DNA of 64,000 nt from Tenacibaculum sp. 190524A05c (lineage in GTDB: Bacteria > Bacteroidota > Bacteroidia > Flavobacteriales > Flavobacteriaceae). The stretch lies in the NCBI RefSeq assembly GCF_964036595.1, contig NZ_OZ038523.1, forward strand, positions 1,144,501 to 1,208,500. Reading direction: 5' to 3'. A program made the translations under genes and the position numbers. The notes beneath the pieces are model-generated. The model was not told the DNA's origin and did no database searches. It was given only the letters and a program-made list of their open reading frames with translations. Below are positions 17,592-26,823 of this stretch, piece by piece; the first letter of the stretch is position 1, and each line of letters opens with the position of its first letter.

Positions 17592-18512
17592 ATGAGCGAA
17601 CAAAATACATACGAATCAGATTCTTCTTTTTTAGCACGTTGGGCTGAAAATAAGTTGAGTAAAGAGGAACTTTCTGAGTTCCAGAAAACTGAGGCTTATA
17701 AAGATTTTCAACGTATTAATGAAGTAGCTCAGCAGTTTGAAGCTCCTACCTTAGATTTAGAAGCTGCTTTAACTAAAACGAAACTTAAAACACATCCTAA
17801 AACAAAAGTTATCTCCTTAAAAAAATACTGGTATGCGGCAGCCGCATCTGTTGTTATTTTACTTGGAACAATTAGCTTTTTAAACTCATCAATATCTTAC
17901 ACCGTTCCAAATGGAGGAACTGCACTCGCTGTTAGTTTACCAGATGGCTCAAAAGTGCAATTAAATGCAGGCTCTAAATTGTCGCATAAACGATTTTTCT
18001 GGAAGAACAATAGAGCTCTTAATTTAGATGGTGAGGCTTATTTTGAAGTAGAAAAAGGAAAGAAATTTAGTGTTGAAACTACCTATGGTACTGTGTCTGT
18101 TTTAGGAACAAAATTCAATGTAAAAGCAAGAAAAAGCAATTTTGATTTAAAGTGTTTTGAAGGTGCCGTTAGATTTGATCAAAAAAATACAAACAACTAC
18201 AAAATATTATACCAAAACGATAGAATTTCTATAACCAATAGTACTACTATCAAAGAAGAAAAATCAACTGAAAGCTTACCGAATTGGTTACAGCAACTAA
18301 GTATTTACAAAGCGCAATCTTTACAAATTGTATTAGATGATTTAGCTATTCAATATGCAATTAAGATTGAAAATAAATCTACAGATTTATCTCGCTTATT
18401 TTCAGGAAGTTTTATTCATAACAATCTAGAAACGGCTTTAAAAACTACCTTGACTCCTATGGGGATTTCGTATACCTTATCAGAAGACAAGAAAACTGTT
18501 TATTTACCCTAA
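17592..18512 (+). CDS. FecR-family anti-sigma factor / signal transducer, 306 aa
   Basis: A cytoplasmic N-terminal part of about 75 residues (SSFLARWAENKLSKEELSEF) should bind the sigma factor. One membrane segment (YWYAAAASVVILLGTISFL) lies near residues 77-96. A periplasmic FecR domain runs to about 200 (TVPNGGTALAVSLPDGSKVQ, LNLDGEAYFEVEKG, TVSVLGTKFNVKA). The C-terminal part is a DUF4974-like/STN-like fold (LQIVLDDLAIQYAIKIENKS). It lies 82 bases after the sigma gene and 18 bases before the TonB receptor gene, with which it is co-transcribed. Known members hold the sigma factor and release it when the outer-membrane receptor binds its ligand. Confidence 0.92.
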   Translation: MSEQNTYESDSSFLARWAENKLSKEELSEFQKTEAYKDFQRINEVAQQFEAPTLDLEAALTKTKLKTHPKTKVISLKKYWYAAAASVVILLGTISFLNSSISYTVPNGGTALAVSLPDGSKVQLNAGSKLSHKRFFWKNNRALNLDGEAYFEVEKGKKFSVETTYGTVSVLGTKFNVKARKSNFDLKCFEGAVRFDQKNTNNYKILYQNDRISITNSTTIKEEKSTESLPNWLQQLSIYKAQSLQIVLDDLAIQYAIKIENKSTDLSRLFSGSFIHNNLETALKTTLTPMGISYTLSEDKKTVYLP

Positions 18513-18530
18513 AGATTATTAAAACAACTA

Positions 18531-21200
18531 ATGCACATACGTATATTCTCCCTACTATTCTTATTCATTAGTCTTTTTGCGAATGCACAAAAAGAAATTA
18601 CTGTAAACTACAACGATACTCCTTTAAGTAAAGTTTTAAAAGATATCGAGACAAAATCAGGTATCTTATTTTCTTTTGCTCCAGAAGTTATTCTAAATCA
18701 AAAAGTAACGTTAACAAAAAAAATCACCTTAAAAGATTTACTCATTGAAATTGAACAACAAACGGATTTAAATTTCGAAAGAATTTCAGATCAACAGATA
18801 ATAATTACAAAAGAAGTAACTATTTGTGGTTATGTTATTGATGCAAATACAAAAACTCCTGTTGCCTATGCTGATGTGATTTTAGACGAAAAGAACTATA
18901 CAACAACAGATGAAAAAGGATATTTTGCATTCAACAATTTACCTTATACCAAATCTTCTGTAACACTAAAATTCAATTTAATAGGATATCAAAACACCGA
19001 GATTCCTTTAAAAACTGGTACTAATTGTCCCACTATAGAACTTCAATCACAAATTAACGAGTTAAACGAGGTTGTAGTTCTTGGTTATGTGACGTCTGGA
19101 ATTGATAGAAAAAAAGATGGTTCTATTGCTGTTGACAGTAAACGATTAGGAATTTTACCAGGATTGGTAAGTCCTGATATTTCTCAAAGTATTCAATTAA
19201 TTCCAGGGATTTCTACATTAGACGAATCTGCCACGGGAATTCAAATTCGAGGAGGATCACCAGATCAAAACTTAATATTATATGATGATATAAAGCTATT
19301 CAATACTGGATATTTTTACGGAATGTTTTCTTTGTTTAATCCATTTGCAACACAAAAAGCAACAATCTTCAGATCTGGTACAAGTGCAAGTTATGGGGAT
19401 AGAATTTCGGGAATTATAGATATTTCTAGTGGAGATCTTATTCCGAAAAAAACAGAAGGTGGATTTGAAATTGATGGTCTTTCTGTAAACGGTTATATCA
19501 AAACTCCTTTATCCGATAAACTTGCTATTTATGCATTCGCTAGACGTTCGTATAACGATATTATAGAAACACCAACTTACAATAGTTATGAAGACAAAAT
19601 ATTCACCAATTTTGGTGTTGCTCAAGATGTAAATGGTAATATTTTACTTTTAGAAACGGATGATGATTTTAGTCCGGATAGTAGTAATAATGACTTTTCT
19701 TTTGCTGATGTAAACTCAAAGATTATTTATAAACCAAACGATAAAAATACACTCGCTGTGAGTGGTTTATACACAAGAAATCGTTTAGATTTTGATTTTT
19801 TAGGAGGTGATGAATTAGTAATTGATTCATTAAAAACTCAAAATAAAGGTTTAAGCTTCAAATGGAATCATATCTCAAATGAAAAGCAACAAGAGAAATT
19901 AACTGCTTATTATTCAGAATATAATTCGTTTTACCAAAATAACGAGATTAAAGACGAAACTGGAGATAATATTCCTGAATTGGCTGAAATTAATATTCGT
20001 AAAAACGATATTCTGGATGTTGGTGTAAACTTCACCTCTACTACTCAAATTAAAGATTTTCAAAAGTTAACTTTGGGATATCAATTCTCTTATACAGATT
20101 TAGATATCTTATTAAGCAAAGAAAACCCTGTTGATGCAGAACTTGAACAATCAATTCAAGATGATGAAAACTATAAAAATGCACTATTTGGAGAATACAC
20201 TATTAGCTTTGCCAATAAGGGATTTATAAATGGTGGATTACGTTTTGTACATTATAGTTCTTTGAACGAGTTTTTAGTTGAACCACGCGTAAACTTTGAA
20301 TATCCATTAAGCAAAACATTACGTTTTAAAACTGCCATAGAAAGAAGAAACCAACCTATCTCTCAATTGGTTGAATTCAATCATACTGAATTACGTCTAG
20401 AAAATGAATTATGGCGTTTATCTGACGATGGACAATTTCCTTTATTAACTAGTAATCAAATATCGGGTGGATTATTGTATCAATCAAAAAATGTAACTAT
20501 TGATGCTGATGCTTACTATAAAGAATTGGACGGATTAACAACGTTTACTAACGGTTTTAGCAATCCTTTAGAGAATTTAGAAAATGGAGAAAGTACCATT
20601 AAAGGTTTAGATGTTTTACTAAAATATAAGTACAATAATTATAAAGTTTGGGCTGGTTATACTTATAACGACATTACTTTTAAGTTTCCTAATTTAGAAG
20701 ATACACCAGACCGTTTCCCAGGAAACAACGACATTACACACCAATTTAGAATATCTAACACATTAAAGTTAAAGAACTGGCAATTTTCTTTAGGTTGGCA
20801 ATTTCGTTCAGGAAAACCAATTACTCCTGTAAATAGTTATACGATTGAAATTGATGCAGATGGAGAAAATGCTGGAGTGGTAGATTTTGGAGCTGTAAAC
20901 AGTGATCGTTTACCAGACTTTCACCGATTAGATGCTTCTATTCTCCATGACTTTAAAATTAATTTAGGAAGTAAGAAATTAAATGCTCAGTTCGGGTTGT
21001 CGTTTTTAAATATTTATAACAGAGTTAAGCCTTTAAATTTAATTTACAAAGCTGAACGCAAACCTTTAGATGATGGAGGAATTGCTATTCCTGGAACTAC
21101 AGGATCTAACCCAGATGAATTAGAGGTTATTTTAGAACAAGTGATACAACGATTTTCTTTAGGCTTTACTCCTAACGCGGTATTTAGAATTCAGTTTTAA
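18531..21200 (+). CDS. TonB-dependent outer-membrane receptor/transducer with STN domain, 889 aa
   Basis: A signal peptide ends near residue 20 (FANAQ). The STN (secretin/TonB short N-terminal) domain covers about 21-95 (ITVNYNDTPLSKVLKDIE). A carboxypeptidase-regulatory-like beta-sandwich covers about 97-170 (GYVIDANTKTPVAYADVIL). The plug domain is near 195-310 (SIQLIPGISTLDESATGIQI, RGGSPDQNLILYDD). The rest is a 22-strand-type barrel ending in FRIQF with a terminal Phe. The STN domain is the hallmark of receptors that signal to FecR. No SusD-like partner follows, so this is FecA-like rather than a Sus transporter. The ligand is unknown. A terminator follows. Confidence 0.92.
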   Translation: MHIRIFSLLFLFISLFANAQKEITVNYNDTPLSKVLKDIETKSGILFSFAPEVILNQKVTLTKKITLKDLLIEIEQQTDLNFERISDQQIIITKEVTICGYVIDANTKTPVAYADVILDEKNYTTTDEKGYFAFNNLPYTKSSVTLKFNLIGYQNTEIPLKTGTNCPTIELQSQINELNEVVVLGYVTSGIDRKKDGSIAVDSKRLGILPGLVSPDISQSIQLIPGISTLDESATGIQIRGGSPDQNLILYDDIKLFNTGYFYGMFSLFNPFATQKATIFRSGTSASYGDRISGIIDISSGDLIPKKTEGGFEIDGLSVNGYIKTPLSDKLAIYAFARRSYNDIIETPTYNSYEDKIFTNFGVAQDVNGNILLLETDDDFSPDSSNNDFSFADVNSKIIYKPNDKNTLAVSGLYTRNRLDFDFLGGDELVIDSLKTQNKGLSFKWNHISNEKQQEKLTAYYSEYNSFYQNNEIKDETGDNIPELAEINIRKNDILDVGVNFTSTTQIKDFQKLTLGYQFSYTDLDILLSKENPVDAELEQSIQDDENYKNALFGEYTISFANKGFINGGLRFVHYSSLNEFLVEPRVNFEYPLSKTLRFKTAIERRNQPISQLVEFNHTELRLENELWRLSDDGQFPLLTSNQISGGLLYQSKNVTIDADAYYKELDGLTTFTNGFSNPLENLENGESTIKGLDVLLKYKYNNYKVWAGYTYNDITFKFPNLEDTPDRFPGNNDITHQFRISNTLKLKNWQFSLGWQFRSGKPITPVNSYTIEIDADGENAGVVDFGAVNSDRLPDFHRLDASILHDFKINLGSKKLNAQFGLSFLNIYNRVKPLNLIYKAERKPLDDGGIAIPGTTGSNPDELEVILEQVIQRFSLGFTPNAVFRIQF

Positions 21201-21221
21201 ATTATAAGAGAATTATATATA

Positions 21222-21254
21222 AAAAGGCTACACTTTTTTAAGGTGCAGCCTTTT
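21222..21254 (+). terminator. Terminator of the sigma/anti-sigma/receptor genes
   Basis: AAAAGGCTACAC (21222-21233) pairs with GTGCAGCCTTTT (21243-21254), a 12-bp stem with one wobble. It begins 21 bases after the receptor stop. Confidence 0.75.
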
Positions 21255-21285
21255 CGTCTAATTTATAATAGACTTGATTTGCTTC

Positions 21286-22479
21286 TTAGTCTCTACTTCT
21301 TACCATTCTAGATCTTGATGTTTTTCCCTTCGATCTACTTGAACTTACATTTCTACTTGCTCTTGAATTGTTTGATCTTGAAGAAGTACTTCTTGACTTG
21401 TATCTGTTATTTTGAGCTCTTTTTGTTGAACTGGCAGAACGATTCTTTGTGTAGCTTCTCGTATTTTTAACTTTAGCATTTCTACTCGTTCTACTTTTCG
21501 TAGCTCTGTTATATGTTGATGTTCTATTATTAGATCTGTTTACAACAGAATTTCTATTTCTATCCCTAGTTTGAGTTCTGTTTCTAGTAATATTTCTAGT
21601 TGTTGATTTATTCTTAGAAACTGTTCTTGAATTTCTAGCTACTGAACGATTTCTATTTACACTTCGAGTATTATTACTTGCAACTCTCGATCTGCTTCTA
21701 TTGATTTTTCTATAGTTACGATCGTTTCTTTGATACATTGTTCTTCTGCTATCTCTTGATCGGAATCTAACATCTCTTGCATTTGCTACTCTTCTTCCTC
21801 TATTAAAGTTATGAATACGAGCTCCTGGCCTATAATAAGTACGGTTTCTATATGATCTTCCATAATATCCGTTATAATAGTTGTTTCTATATACGGCATA
21901 TGAAAATCTATATGGTGAATAGAATCTTCTATATGGACTGTTCCAAACTACACATCTATCAACCACTGGAACTGCGAAAAATCTGTGATATGGTCTGTAT
22001 ACATAACGTCTGTTTAACGTATTGATATATCCTGTACAGTTTAAAAAATTACCGTAACTATTATAGTTTACAAATAATCCACCAACTCGAGAAACACGTC
22101 CCCAACGGTTATATCTGATAAAAACATCACCAGCCTGCACAATTCTACCATAGTGATCGTAAAAAACAGGAACATCTTCAATTTGAACTACTGCTCCGTA
22201 ATCGTCATATTGTACAAAAGCATCGTAGTTATACCCCGAGTTAAAACTGATATTAACTCCTGGCGTATTGAAATTAACGCTTACTCCATTTCTTGGACCA
22301 TTTAAATAAAAATCAAATTGTCCGTCTGGATATACAGCAAACTCCACTCCACATTCTGAGAAGATGAATGATTTACCGTAGTTGTAATAACGCGCTGTTG
22401 CCTCTGTACCTGTTTCTGCTGCATTTACTGAAAATGTAGCGAACATAAATCCTGTAAGTAGTAAAACAAATTTTTTCAT
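21286..22479 (-). CDS. Secreted protein with YG repeats and a very Arg/Ser/Asn-rich tail, 397 aa
   Basis: The start is set at the ATG at 22479, which gives a clean signal peptide (MKKFVLLLTGFMFATFSVNA). A longer frame opening at 22569 would run through the sigma-54-like promoter at 22531-22546. After a folded-looking N-terminal part there are about four ~20-residue repeats near 85-155 (YDDYGAVVQ, YDHYGRIVQAGDVF, YNRWGRVSRVGGLF, YNSYGNFL). From about 210 to the end the protein is almost only R, S, N, T and K (RSRSRVASNN, RSRMVRSRD) and very basic. Such a tail could bind nucleic acid, polysaccharide or acidic surface polymers; no function is known to me. It converges on the TonB receptor gene. 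Confidence 0.8.
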   Translation of the reverse strand: MKKFVLLLTGFMFATFSVNAAETGTEATARYYNYGKSFIFSECGVEFAVYPDGQFDFYLNGPRNGVSVNFNTPGVNISFNSGYNYDAFVQYDDYGAVVQIEDVPVFYDHYGRIVQAGDVFIRYNRWGRVSRVGGLFVNYNSYGNFLNCTGYINTLNRRYVYRPYHRFFAVPVVDRCVVWNSPYRRFYSPYRFSYAVYRNNYYNGYYGRSYRNRTYYRPGARIHNFNRGRRVANARDVRFRSRDSRRTMYQRNDRNYRKINRSRSRVASNNTRSVNRNRSVARNSRTVSKNKSTTRNITRNRTQTRDRNRNSVVNRSNNRTSTYNRATKSRTSRNAKVKNTRSYTKNRSASSTKRAQNNRYKSRSTSSRSNNSRASRNVSSSRSKGKTSRSRMVRSRD

Positions 22480-22530
22480 AATATTTGATTTTAGATGTAC
22501 ATCATTTTTTTGATACACACTTACTGTATA

Positions 22531-22546
22531 ACAATCAGCGTGCCAA
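22531..22546 (-). promoter_or_regulatory. Sigma-54-like promoter
   Basis: The minus strand reads TTGGCACG-CTGA-TTGT (22546-22531). The -24 box is a full match to TTGGCACG, and the -12 box is TTGT where TTGC is usual, at the correct four-base spacing. Transcription would start near 22520, about 40 bases before the ATG at 22479. RpoN use in this organism is an inference. Confidence 0.5.
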
Positions 22547-22617
22547 AAATTAGAATCTCTAAAAATCAAAAGTTAAAATTGATAGACTTATAAGTCCAAA
22601 ATATTAGAAAAGACAAC

Positions 22618-22640
22618 AGCTCAGAAATGATTTCTGAGCT
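22618..22640 (-). terminator. Terminator after the GG-leader peptide gene
   Basis: AGCTCAGAAA (22618-22627) and TTTCTGAGCT (22631-22640) form a perfect 10-bp stem with a 3-base loop. The minus strand continues GTTGTCTTTTC. It closes the lipoprotein-CHAT-peptide gene row. Confidence 0.7.
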
Positions 22641-22653
22641 CGTGTTTTTAAAA

Positions 22654-22833
22654 TTATTTGAATATTGTTTCTCCTTTTTTACAATATCGATCCCAAGTGG
22701 TATTAGGATTTCCGTCTACATCTCCAGTACAAAGTTTTGGTAATTCTGGCGTCCAAGGTTTATGGCCACCTTTACCTTTTATGTCTTGTAATTCCCTTTT
22801 ACTTAAAACTTTGAAATTTTGAATATTTATCAT
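22654..22833 (-). CDS. Small peptide precursor with double-glycine-like leader, 59 aa
   Basis: The product begins MINIQNFKVLSKRELQDIKG and continues KGGHKPWTPE. The LSKxELxxIxGxGG pattern resembles the double-glycine leaders of bacteriocin-like peptides common in Bacteroidota, which C39-type peptidase-transporters cut after GG. The core of 36 residues would hold exactly two Cys (LPKLC and DRYCKK), able to form one disulphide, plus two Trp. The gene follows the CHAT protease gene by 93 bases on the same strand, with no terminator between, and is followed by a strong hairpin. No dedicated transporter or modifying enzyme lies in the window. Mature function, if any, is unknown. Confidence 0.62.
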   Translation of the reverse strand: MINIQNFKVLSKRELQDIKGKGGHKPWTPELPKLCTGDVDGNPNTTWDRYCKKGETIFK

Positions 22834-22926
22834 TTGTATTGAGTTTAAATATTAATACATTAACTATCAACACGTTCTTCCAACTCATTAAATGTTACTA
22901 CTATTGTTTCAATCTCAATAATATTA

Positions 22927-25569
22927 TTACAAAAATCTTTTCAGCGTAAAAAATACAATTAGTACTATTATTATGGCTAATCCTATTTTAGTATATAACG
23001 AAAACTGAAATTGCGGTTTTATAGTAGATGTATTACCAATTACAATTAACGACGCCCAATAATATGGCGAAGCTTCAGCATCTGAGTTATTATTTAAATA
23101 ATTCAGTTTTGCGTTACGTAGAGCTTCTGATTTTGATTTTCCATTACTTAAGTTTTTGTAAAACTCTGAAGTAATATTAGTTGTTGCTTTATCATTTACT
23201 TCCCATAATGAAGGAATAACAGTTTTAGCTCCTGAAGCAAAAAAGTTTCTAGCCAAACTTAATACTCCCTCTCCTCTATTTAGCTTTCCAAGTGAAGTAT
23301 TACAAGCACTTAATACGACTAAATCAGCATTTATCTTTATGGAGTCTAGTTGTGAGGATTTTAATTTAGCATTTCTAAACGCAATCCAAGGATTAATCGT
23401 ATCCGATGCATTCGCATGAGTTGCTAGGTGCAATATTCTATAATCTTTTGCTTTTTCTTTAAAGTTTTCAATCGTTGCTTTATTTCCTGATAAAATTTTC
23501 CCAGAATATAAATCTTCACCTAATGAAACTTCTTTTTCACTTTCTTTTAAGGATACTAATTTTCCAAAAAAATCAACGGGTGCAATTCCAATAAAATCAT
23601 TTGAAGCAGATGTTTTAATGATCTTATTTTCCTTTTTAAAAGTTAATGAATAGTCATAGGCAATCTCATTAAATTCAATCAGATATTGCTGCTTATCTCG
23701 AAAAGGAACTAATGATTCAAAAGGAATAAAATTAATCACATGATCTCCTAAAATCGTTATCTTTTTGTTTGAAAGTTCTCCTTGTACTTCTTTAGGAATT
23801 ACCAAGTTAAATAATTCATTTCCTAAGCTGAAATACGTCTGTTTATCATTTTCAGTTTCGAAAGGTTTATCTAATAAAAGTCTAAACGCTTTAACTTTAT
23901 TCGTTAACTTATCTGTCTCCTTAATTTTGAATAATTGCCGCTTATTATCAGATAAAAAGATTCCGTAAGCATCAGGAATTTTACCAGCCAAACGCTCTGC
24001 CATTATATAGTTAATTACCACTTCATTTTCATTTAAACTTACGTCCTTTAATTTTATTATTTCAATAGTATTTGGGTTATTAAAGTAGCTCTTAGTAATG
24101 ACTGTTGATGAATCTTTTGAGACGTTATTTCTTTGTTTTTTTAATTTTCCTATTAAAAGAATTGCTTTGTTTTTTTCAATAAAATAAAAAGCATCCTCCA
24201 CATTATTTGTTCTATAACAAGCCTCTAATGCCAAAATATAGACTTCAGATAATAAATCTCTTAATAGTAATTTAGAATTATATGATAAATCATCTCTTAA
24301 CATAATGCTTACTAAATCATCTGATTGTTTTGCCTTACGAATAATCAATTGAGAAATATATTCATCATTTTTTTTCTCTAACATTCGATCCCAATTTTCC
24401 ATTTGAGTTCTAAATAACTCTAAAAGAAGTTCTTTGTTACCTGCTTTTTGTAACTCTTCTTTGGTTATAGTTTGTGGTTCATTATCAAAAGTTTTACCAA
24501 GGAATTGAGATAATGATTTTAAATAATATTTTTGAGAGTCTTTATAAAACCCATGTAATGATGAAGTTTCGCCTAAGCCCAAAAATATTCTCGTTCTGAA
24601 AGGATCATTTTGGTCTGAATACTCTAATGATTTTAAACAGTACTCCTCAGCCTTTTTATAGTTTCCCTCCTTGTAAGAGTAACCCAGATTAAAGTAGAAT
24701 TTTTTTATCTCCTCTGTATTGGTAACTTTATGAACCAGCTTTAGAGCTTTGTCATAATACAAAGATGCCTTATCCAATTCCTTCCCGTTCTGTAAATACT
24801 GACCTGCTATGGTATAATAAATTCCGAATTTATCTTCTTCTTTAAACTTTGGAAGTTGATCATAAAACGATTCTGCAATAAAGAAATTTTCCAATGCCTT
24901 TTCACCTGACTTTTCTCCTCTTAGAGACTTATATACTCTTCCTAAATTTAAATGTGTGTTGATTTTTAATACTAATCGTGTAGAATCTATATATGGTATT
25001 GCTTTTTCATAATTCTCCGCAGCATAAAAATAATCCTCTTTATTCACAAAATCTTCTGCTATAGCGCTATATGAAAGAGCAATATTTCTTCTAGAGCTTC
25101 TATCAAAATTCCTACAATCAGGAAATTCTAAAGATTTTTTATATCCTTCAATTGCAATTTTATATGCTTTTTTTCTCTTGTTGTAATACCCTACATTAAA
25201 GTAGCTAGTTTTTAATAAACAAGTATCAATAGGAACAACTTTACTTTTAGCTTCTAATCCTATCTGATTATAATAAATAGCTTTATCTAGATCCTGCTTA
25301 AATATTTTCTTTGCTAGTTCGTGAGCATCATTACCGAGGAATTTATAATCTTTTTTCTCTTTATGAGAACTTAATAGCTGATCGTATAATTCTAATTTCT
25401 CAATATACGCTCCAGGTAAAGAAACTATAGAGTCAAAAGCTTTAGAAACTTCTTGACTATATGTATTAGTGAAACTATATAAAAGCACAAAGAGGAAAAT
25501 TACTTTTCCTCTTGTAAATATTGTAGTATGATTTGATTTTATATCCTTATTCGATTGGTGTATTAGCAT
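22927..25569 (-). CDS. TPR-CHAT caspase-like protease, membrane anchored, 880 aa
   Basis: An N-terminal export signal lies at about residues 20-39 (RGKVIFLFVLLYSFTNTYSQ). TPR-type helices fill about 60-420 (AIEGYKKSLEF, YFYAAENYEKAI, KASLYYDKALKLV). The C-terminal ~300 residues are a CHAT domain, a clan CD peptidase fold, with the catalytic dyad apparent as His718 in HLATHAN and Cys756 in LSACNTS, then GVLSLARNFFASGAKTVIPS and LWEVND. A last membrane segment (KIGLAIIIVLIVFFTLKRFL) ends the protein. Signal plus C-terminal anchor would place the protease in the periplasm. The start overlaps the preceding lipoprotein gene by 23 bases, which suggests translational coupling. The substrate is unknown; the co-encoded lipoproteins are candidates. 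Confidence 0.88.
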   Translation of the reverse strand: MLIHQSNKDIKSNHTTIFTRGKVIFLFVLLYSFTNTYSQEVSKAFDSIVSLPGAYIEKLELYDQLLSSHKEKKDYKFLGNDAHELAKKIFKQDLDKAIYYNQIGLEAKSKVVPIDTCLLKTSYFNVGYYNKRKKAYKIAIEGYKKSLEFPDCRNFDRSSRRNIALSYSAIAEDFVNKEDYFYAAENYEKAIPYIDSTRLVLKINTHLNLGRVYKSLRGEKSGEKALENFFIAESFYDQLPKFKEEDKFGIYYTIAGQYLQNGKELDKASLYYDKALKLVHKVTNTEEIKKFYFNLGYSYKEGNYKKAEEYCLKSLEYSDQNDPFRTRIFLGLGETSSLHGFYKDSQKYYLKSLSQFLGKTFDNEPQTITKEELQKAGNKELLLELFRTQMENWDRMLEKKNDEYISQLIIRKAKQSDDLVSIMLRDDLSYNSKLLLRDLLSEVYILALEACYRTNNVEDAFYFIEKNKAILLIGKLKKQRNNVSKDSSTVITKSYFNNPNTIEIIKLKDVSLNENEVVINYIMAERLAGKIPDAYGIFLSDNKRQLFKIKETDKLTNKVKAFRLLLDKPFETENDKQTYFSLGNELFNLVIPKEVQGELSNKKITILGDHVINFIPFESLVPFRDKQQYLIEFNEIAYDYSLTFKKENKIIKTSASNDFIGIAPVDFFGKLVSLKESEKEVSLGEDLYSGKILSGNKATIENFKEKAKDYRILHLATHANASDTINPWIAFRNAKLKSSQLDSIKINADLVVLSACNTSLGKLNRGEGVLSLARNFFASGAKTVIPSLWEVNDKATTNITSEFYKNLSNGKSKSEALRNAKLNYLNNNSDAEASPYYWASLIVIGNTSTIKPQFQFSLYTKIGLAIIIVLIVFFTLKRFL

Positions 25570-26200
25570 TATTTCCCTTATTTGGGTCTAAGATAACAAC
25601 ATTTGCTGGTTTTAGAAAAGGATCAAATGTCAGCCCATCATATATCGATGGTAATGGCACTTCATCACAACTAGAATAAGTCTCCGTTTCAACACCTCCA
25701 GGACCACCATCCTCTTGATCCAAATTATCTAAATCGGTATTAGTTGTTGTAGCGGCTACTACATTTTTAGATTTGTTTTTCCCAAAAGGAAACGTTCTAA
25801 TTACTTGTATATACCATGTATCTACAAACTGACAATCATCCGTAACTACAAAAACTTCACGGTGCTGTCTTACTTGTTGTAAATAATTTAATCTTTGAGC
25901 CATCCCCCAGTCTGGAGGGTATAATACAAAATACTCTTCATATACATACACTAGATTCGGCTCTAAACTTTTTGATTTTACAACAATTTCTTCTTGTTTT
26001 TTATTTAGAGTAATTCCATTATCCATTAAAATCTTTTCTGCACTAATTGCATTTTTTGGGAGCTGATCAACCTCCAAAATTTGAGATTCAATAGTAATGT
26101 CATCTTCTGTAATGGTTATGGTTTCTCTTTCTTTTGAACAACTAGCTAAAAGTAAAACAAACATAGCCTTTGCTACATATTTGAATATATTTTGATTCAT
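25547..26200 (-). CDS. Lipoprotein of a four-member tandem family, copy 1, 217 aa
   Basis: The signal peptide ends in lipobox LLASC (Cys21). Features shared by all four copies are an early LPKNAISAEKILMDNGI-like stretch, FVLYPPDWGMAQRLNYL, then DDCQFVDTWY, KNKSKNVVAATTTN, an acidic linker EDGGPGG, and a late YSSC followed by PLPSIYDG. Two Cys outside the lipobox are conserved in all copies and could form a disulphide. The gene ends inside the start of the CHAT protease gene and lies 13 bases after copy 2. I do not recognise the family. It is probably anchored to a membrane facing the periplasm or cell surface. Confidence 0.85.
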   Translation of the reverse strand: MNQNIFKYVAKAMFVLLLASCSKERETITITEDDITIESQILEVDQLPKNAISAEKILMDNGITLNKKQEEIVVKSKSLEPNLVYVYEEYFVLYPPDWGMAQRLNYLQQVRQHREVFVVTDDCQFVDTWYIQVIRTFPFGKNKSKNVVAATTTNTDLDNLDQEDGGPGGVETETYSSCDEVPLPSIYDGLTFDPFLKPANVVILDPNKGNNANTPIE

Positions 26201-26213
26201 TTTGAAATTTATT

Positions 26214-26789
26214 TTAATTAAAATCTAACTCAACTTCTTGACATGAGTTATAAACAATTCTCTCTCCTTTTGGTCCATCTTCTTCTTCATCTTCTTCTTC
26301 ATCTGATACTTCCTCTGTTGTAGCTACAATTATATTTTTATTCTTATCCTTTTCAGGAACGAAAGCATTTTGTGGAAAATACCAGGTATCAACATCATCA
26401 CATGAATCTTGAACCATAAAAATATGAGGAGTTACAGCTCTCACTCTTGAGAAATAACCAATTCTATCGGCTTGTGTCCATTCAGTTGGAAAAACAACAA
26501 AGATTCTTAAGTAACCTGAAAAAGTGACTTCATTATCTTCATCACCTGTATTAATAACACCATCACTTAATCTACGACTTGAATTTTCGAATACTTTTGA
26601 ATTGGGTACTATACCATTGTTTTTAAGAACATCATCAATATGTACTGCATTTTTAGGCAGGCTATAAATAATGCTTTCAGATTGTTGATTTGAAGTTGAA
26701 ACTTCCTCAATAAGTTCTCTTTCGTTTGAACAACTTGCTATCATTATTGTAATAATAATTAAGCATAAACTTTTCACTATCTTTTTCAT
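26214..26789 (-). CDS. Lipoprotein of the tandem family, copy 2, 191 aa
   Basis: The lipobox is MIASC (Cys20). The shared stretches are LPKNAVHIDDVLKNNGI, FVVFPTEWTQADRIGYFSRV, DSCDDVDTWY and NKNIIVATTEEV. Its linker is strikingly acidic (SDEEEDEEEDGPKG). It ends soon after the conserved YNSC, without the PLPxxY tail of the other copies, so it is the shortest and most divergent member. It is probably part of one operon with its neighbours (gaps 13 and 34 bases). Function unknown. Confidence 0.83.
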   Translation of the reverse strand: MKKIVKSLCLIIITIMIASCSNERELIEEVSTSNQQSESIIYSLPKNAVHIDDVLKNNGIVPNSKVFENSSRRLSDGVINTGDEDNEVTFSGYLRIFVVFPTEWTQADRIGYFSRVRAVTPHIFMVQDSCDDVDTWYFPQNAFVPEKDKNKNIIVATTEEVSDEEEDEEEDGPKGERIVYNSCQEVELDFN

Positions 26790-26823
26790 ATTAAAGCATT
26801 TAATTTAATATCAATATTAAATT

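Noticed and set aside
22480..22569. Upstream start of the Arg-rich secreted protein
   Set aside because: The extra 30 residues would be encoded across the sigma-54-like promoter, while the inner ATG gives a clean signal peptide.
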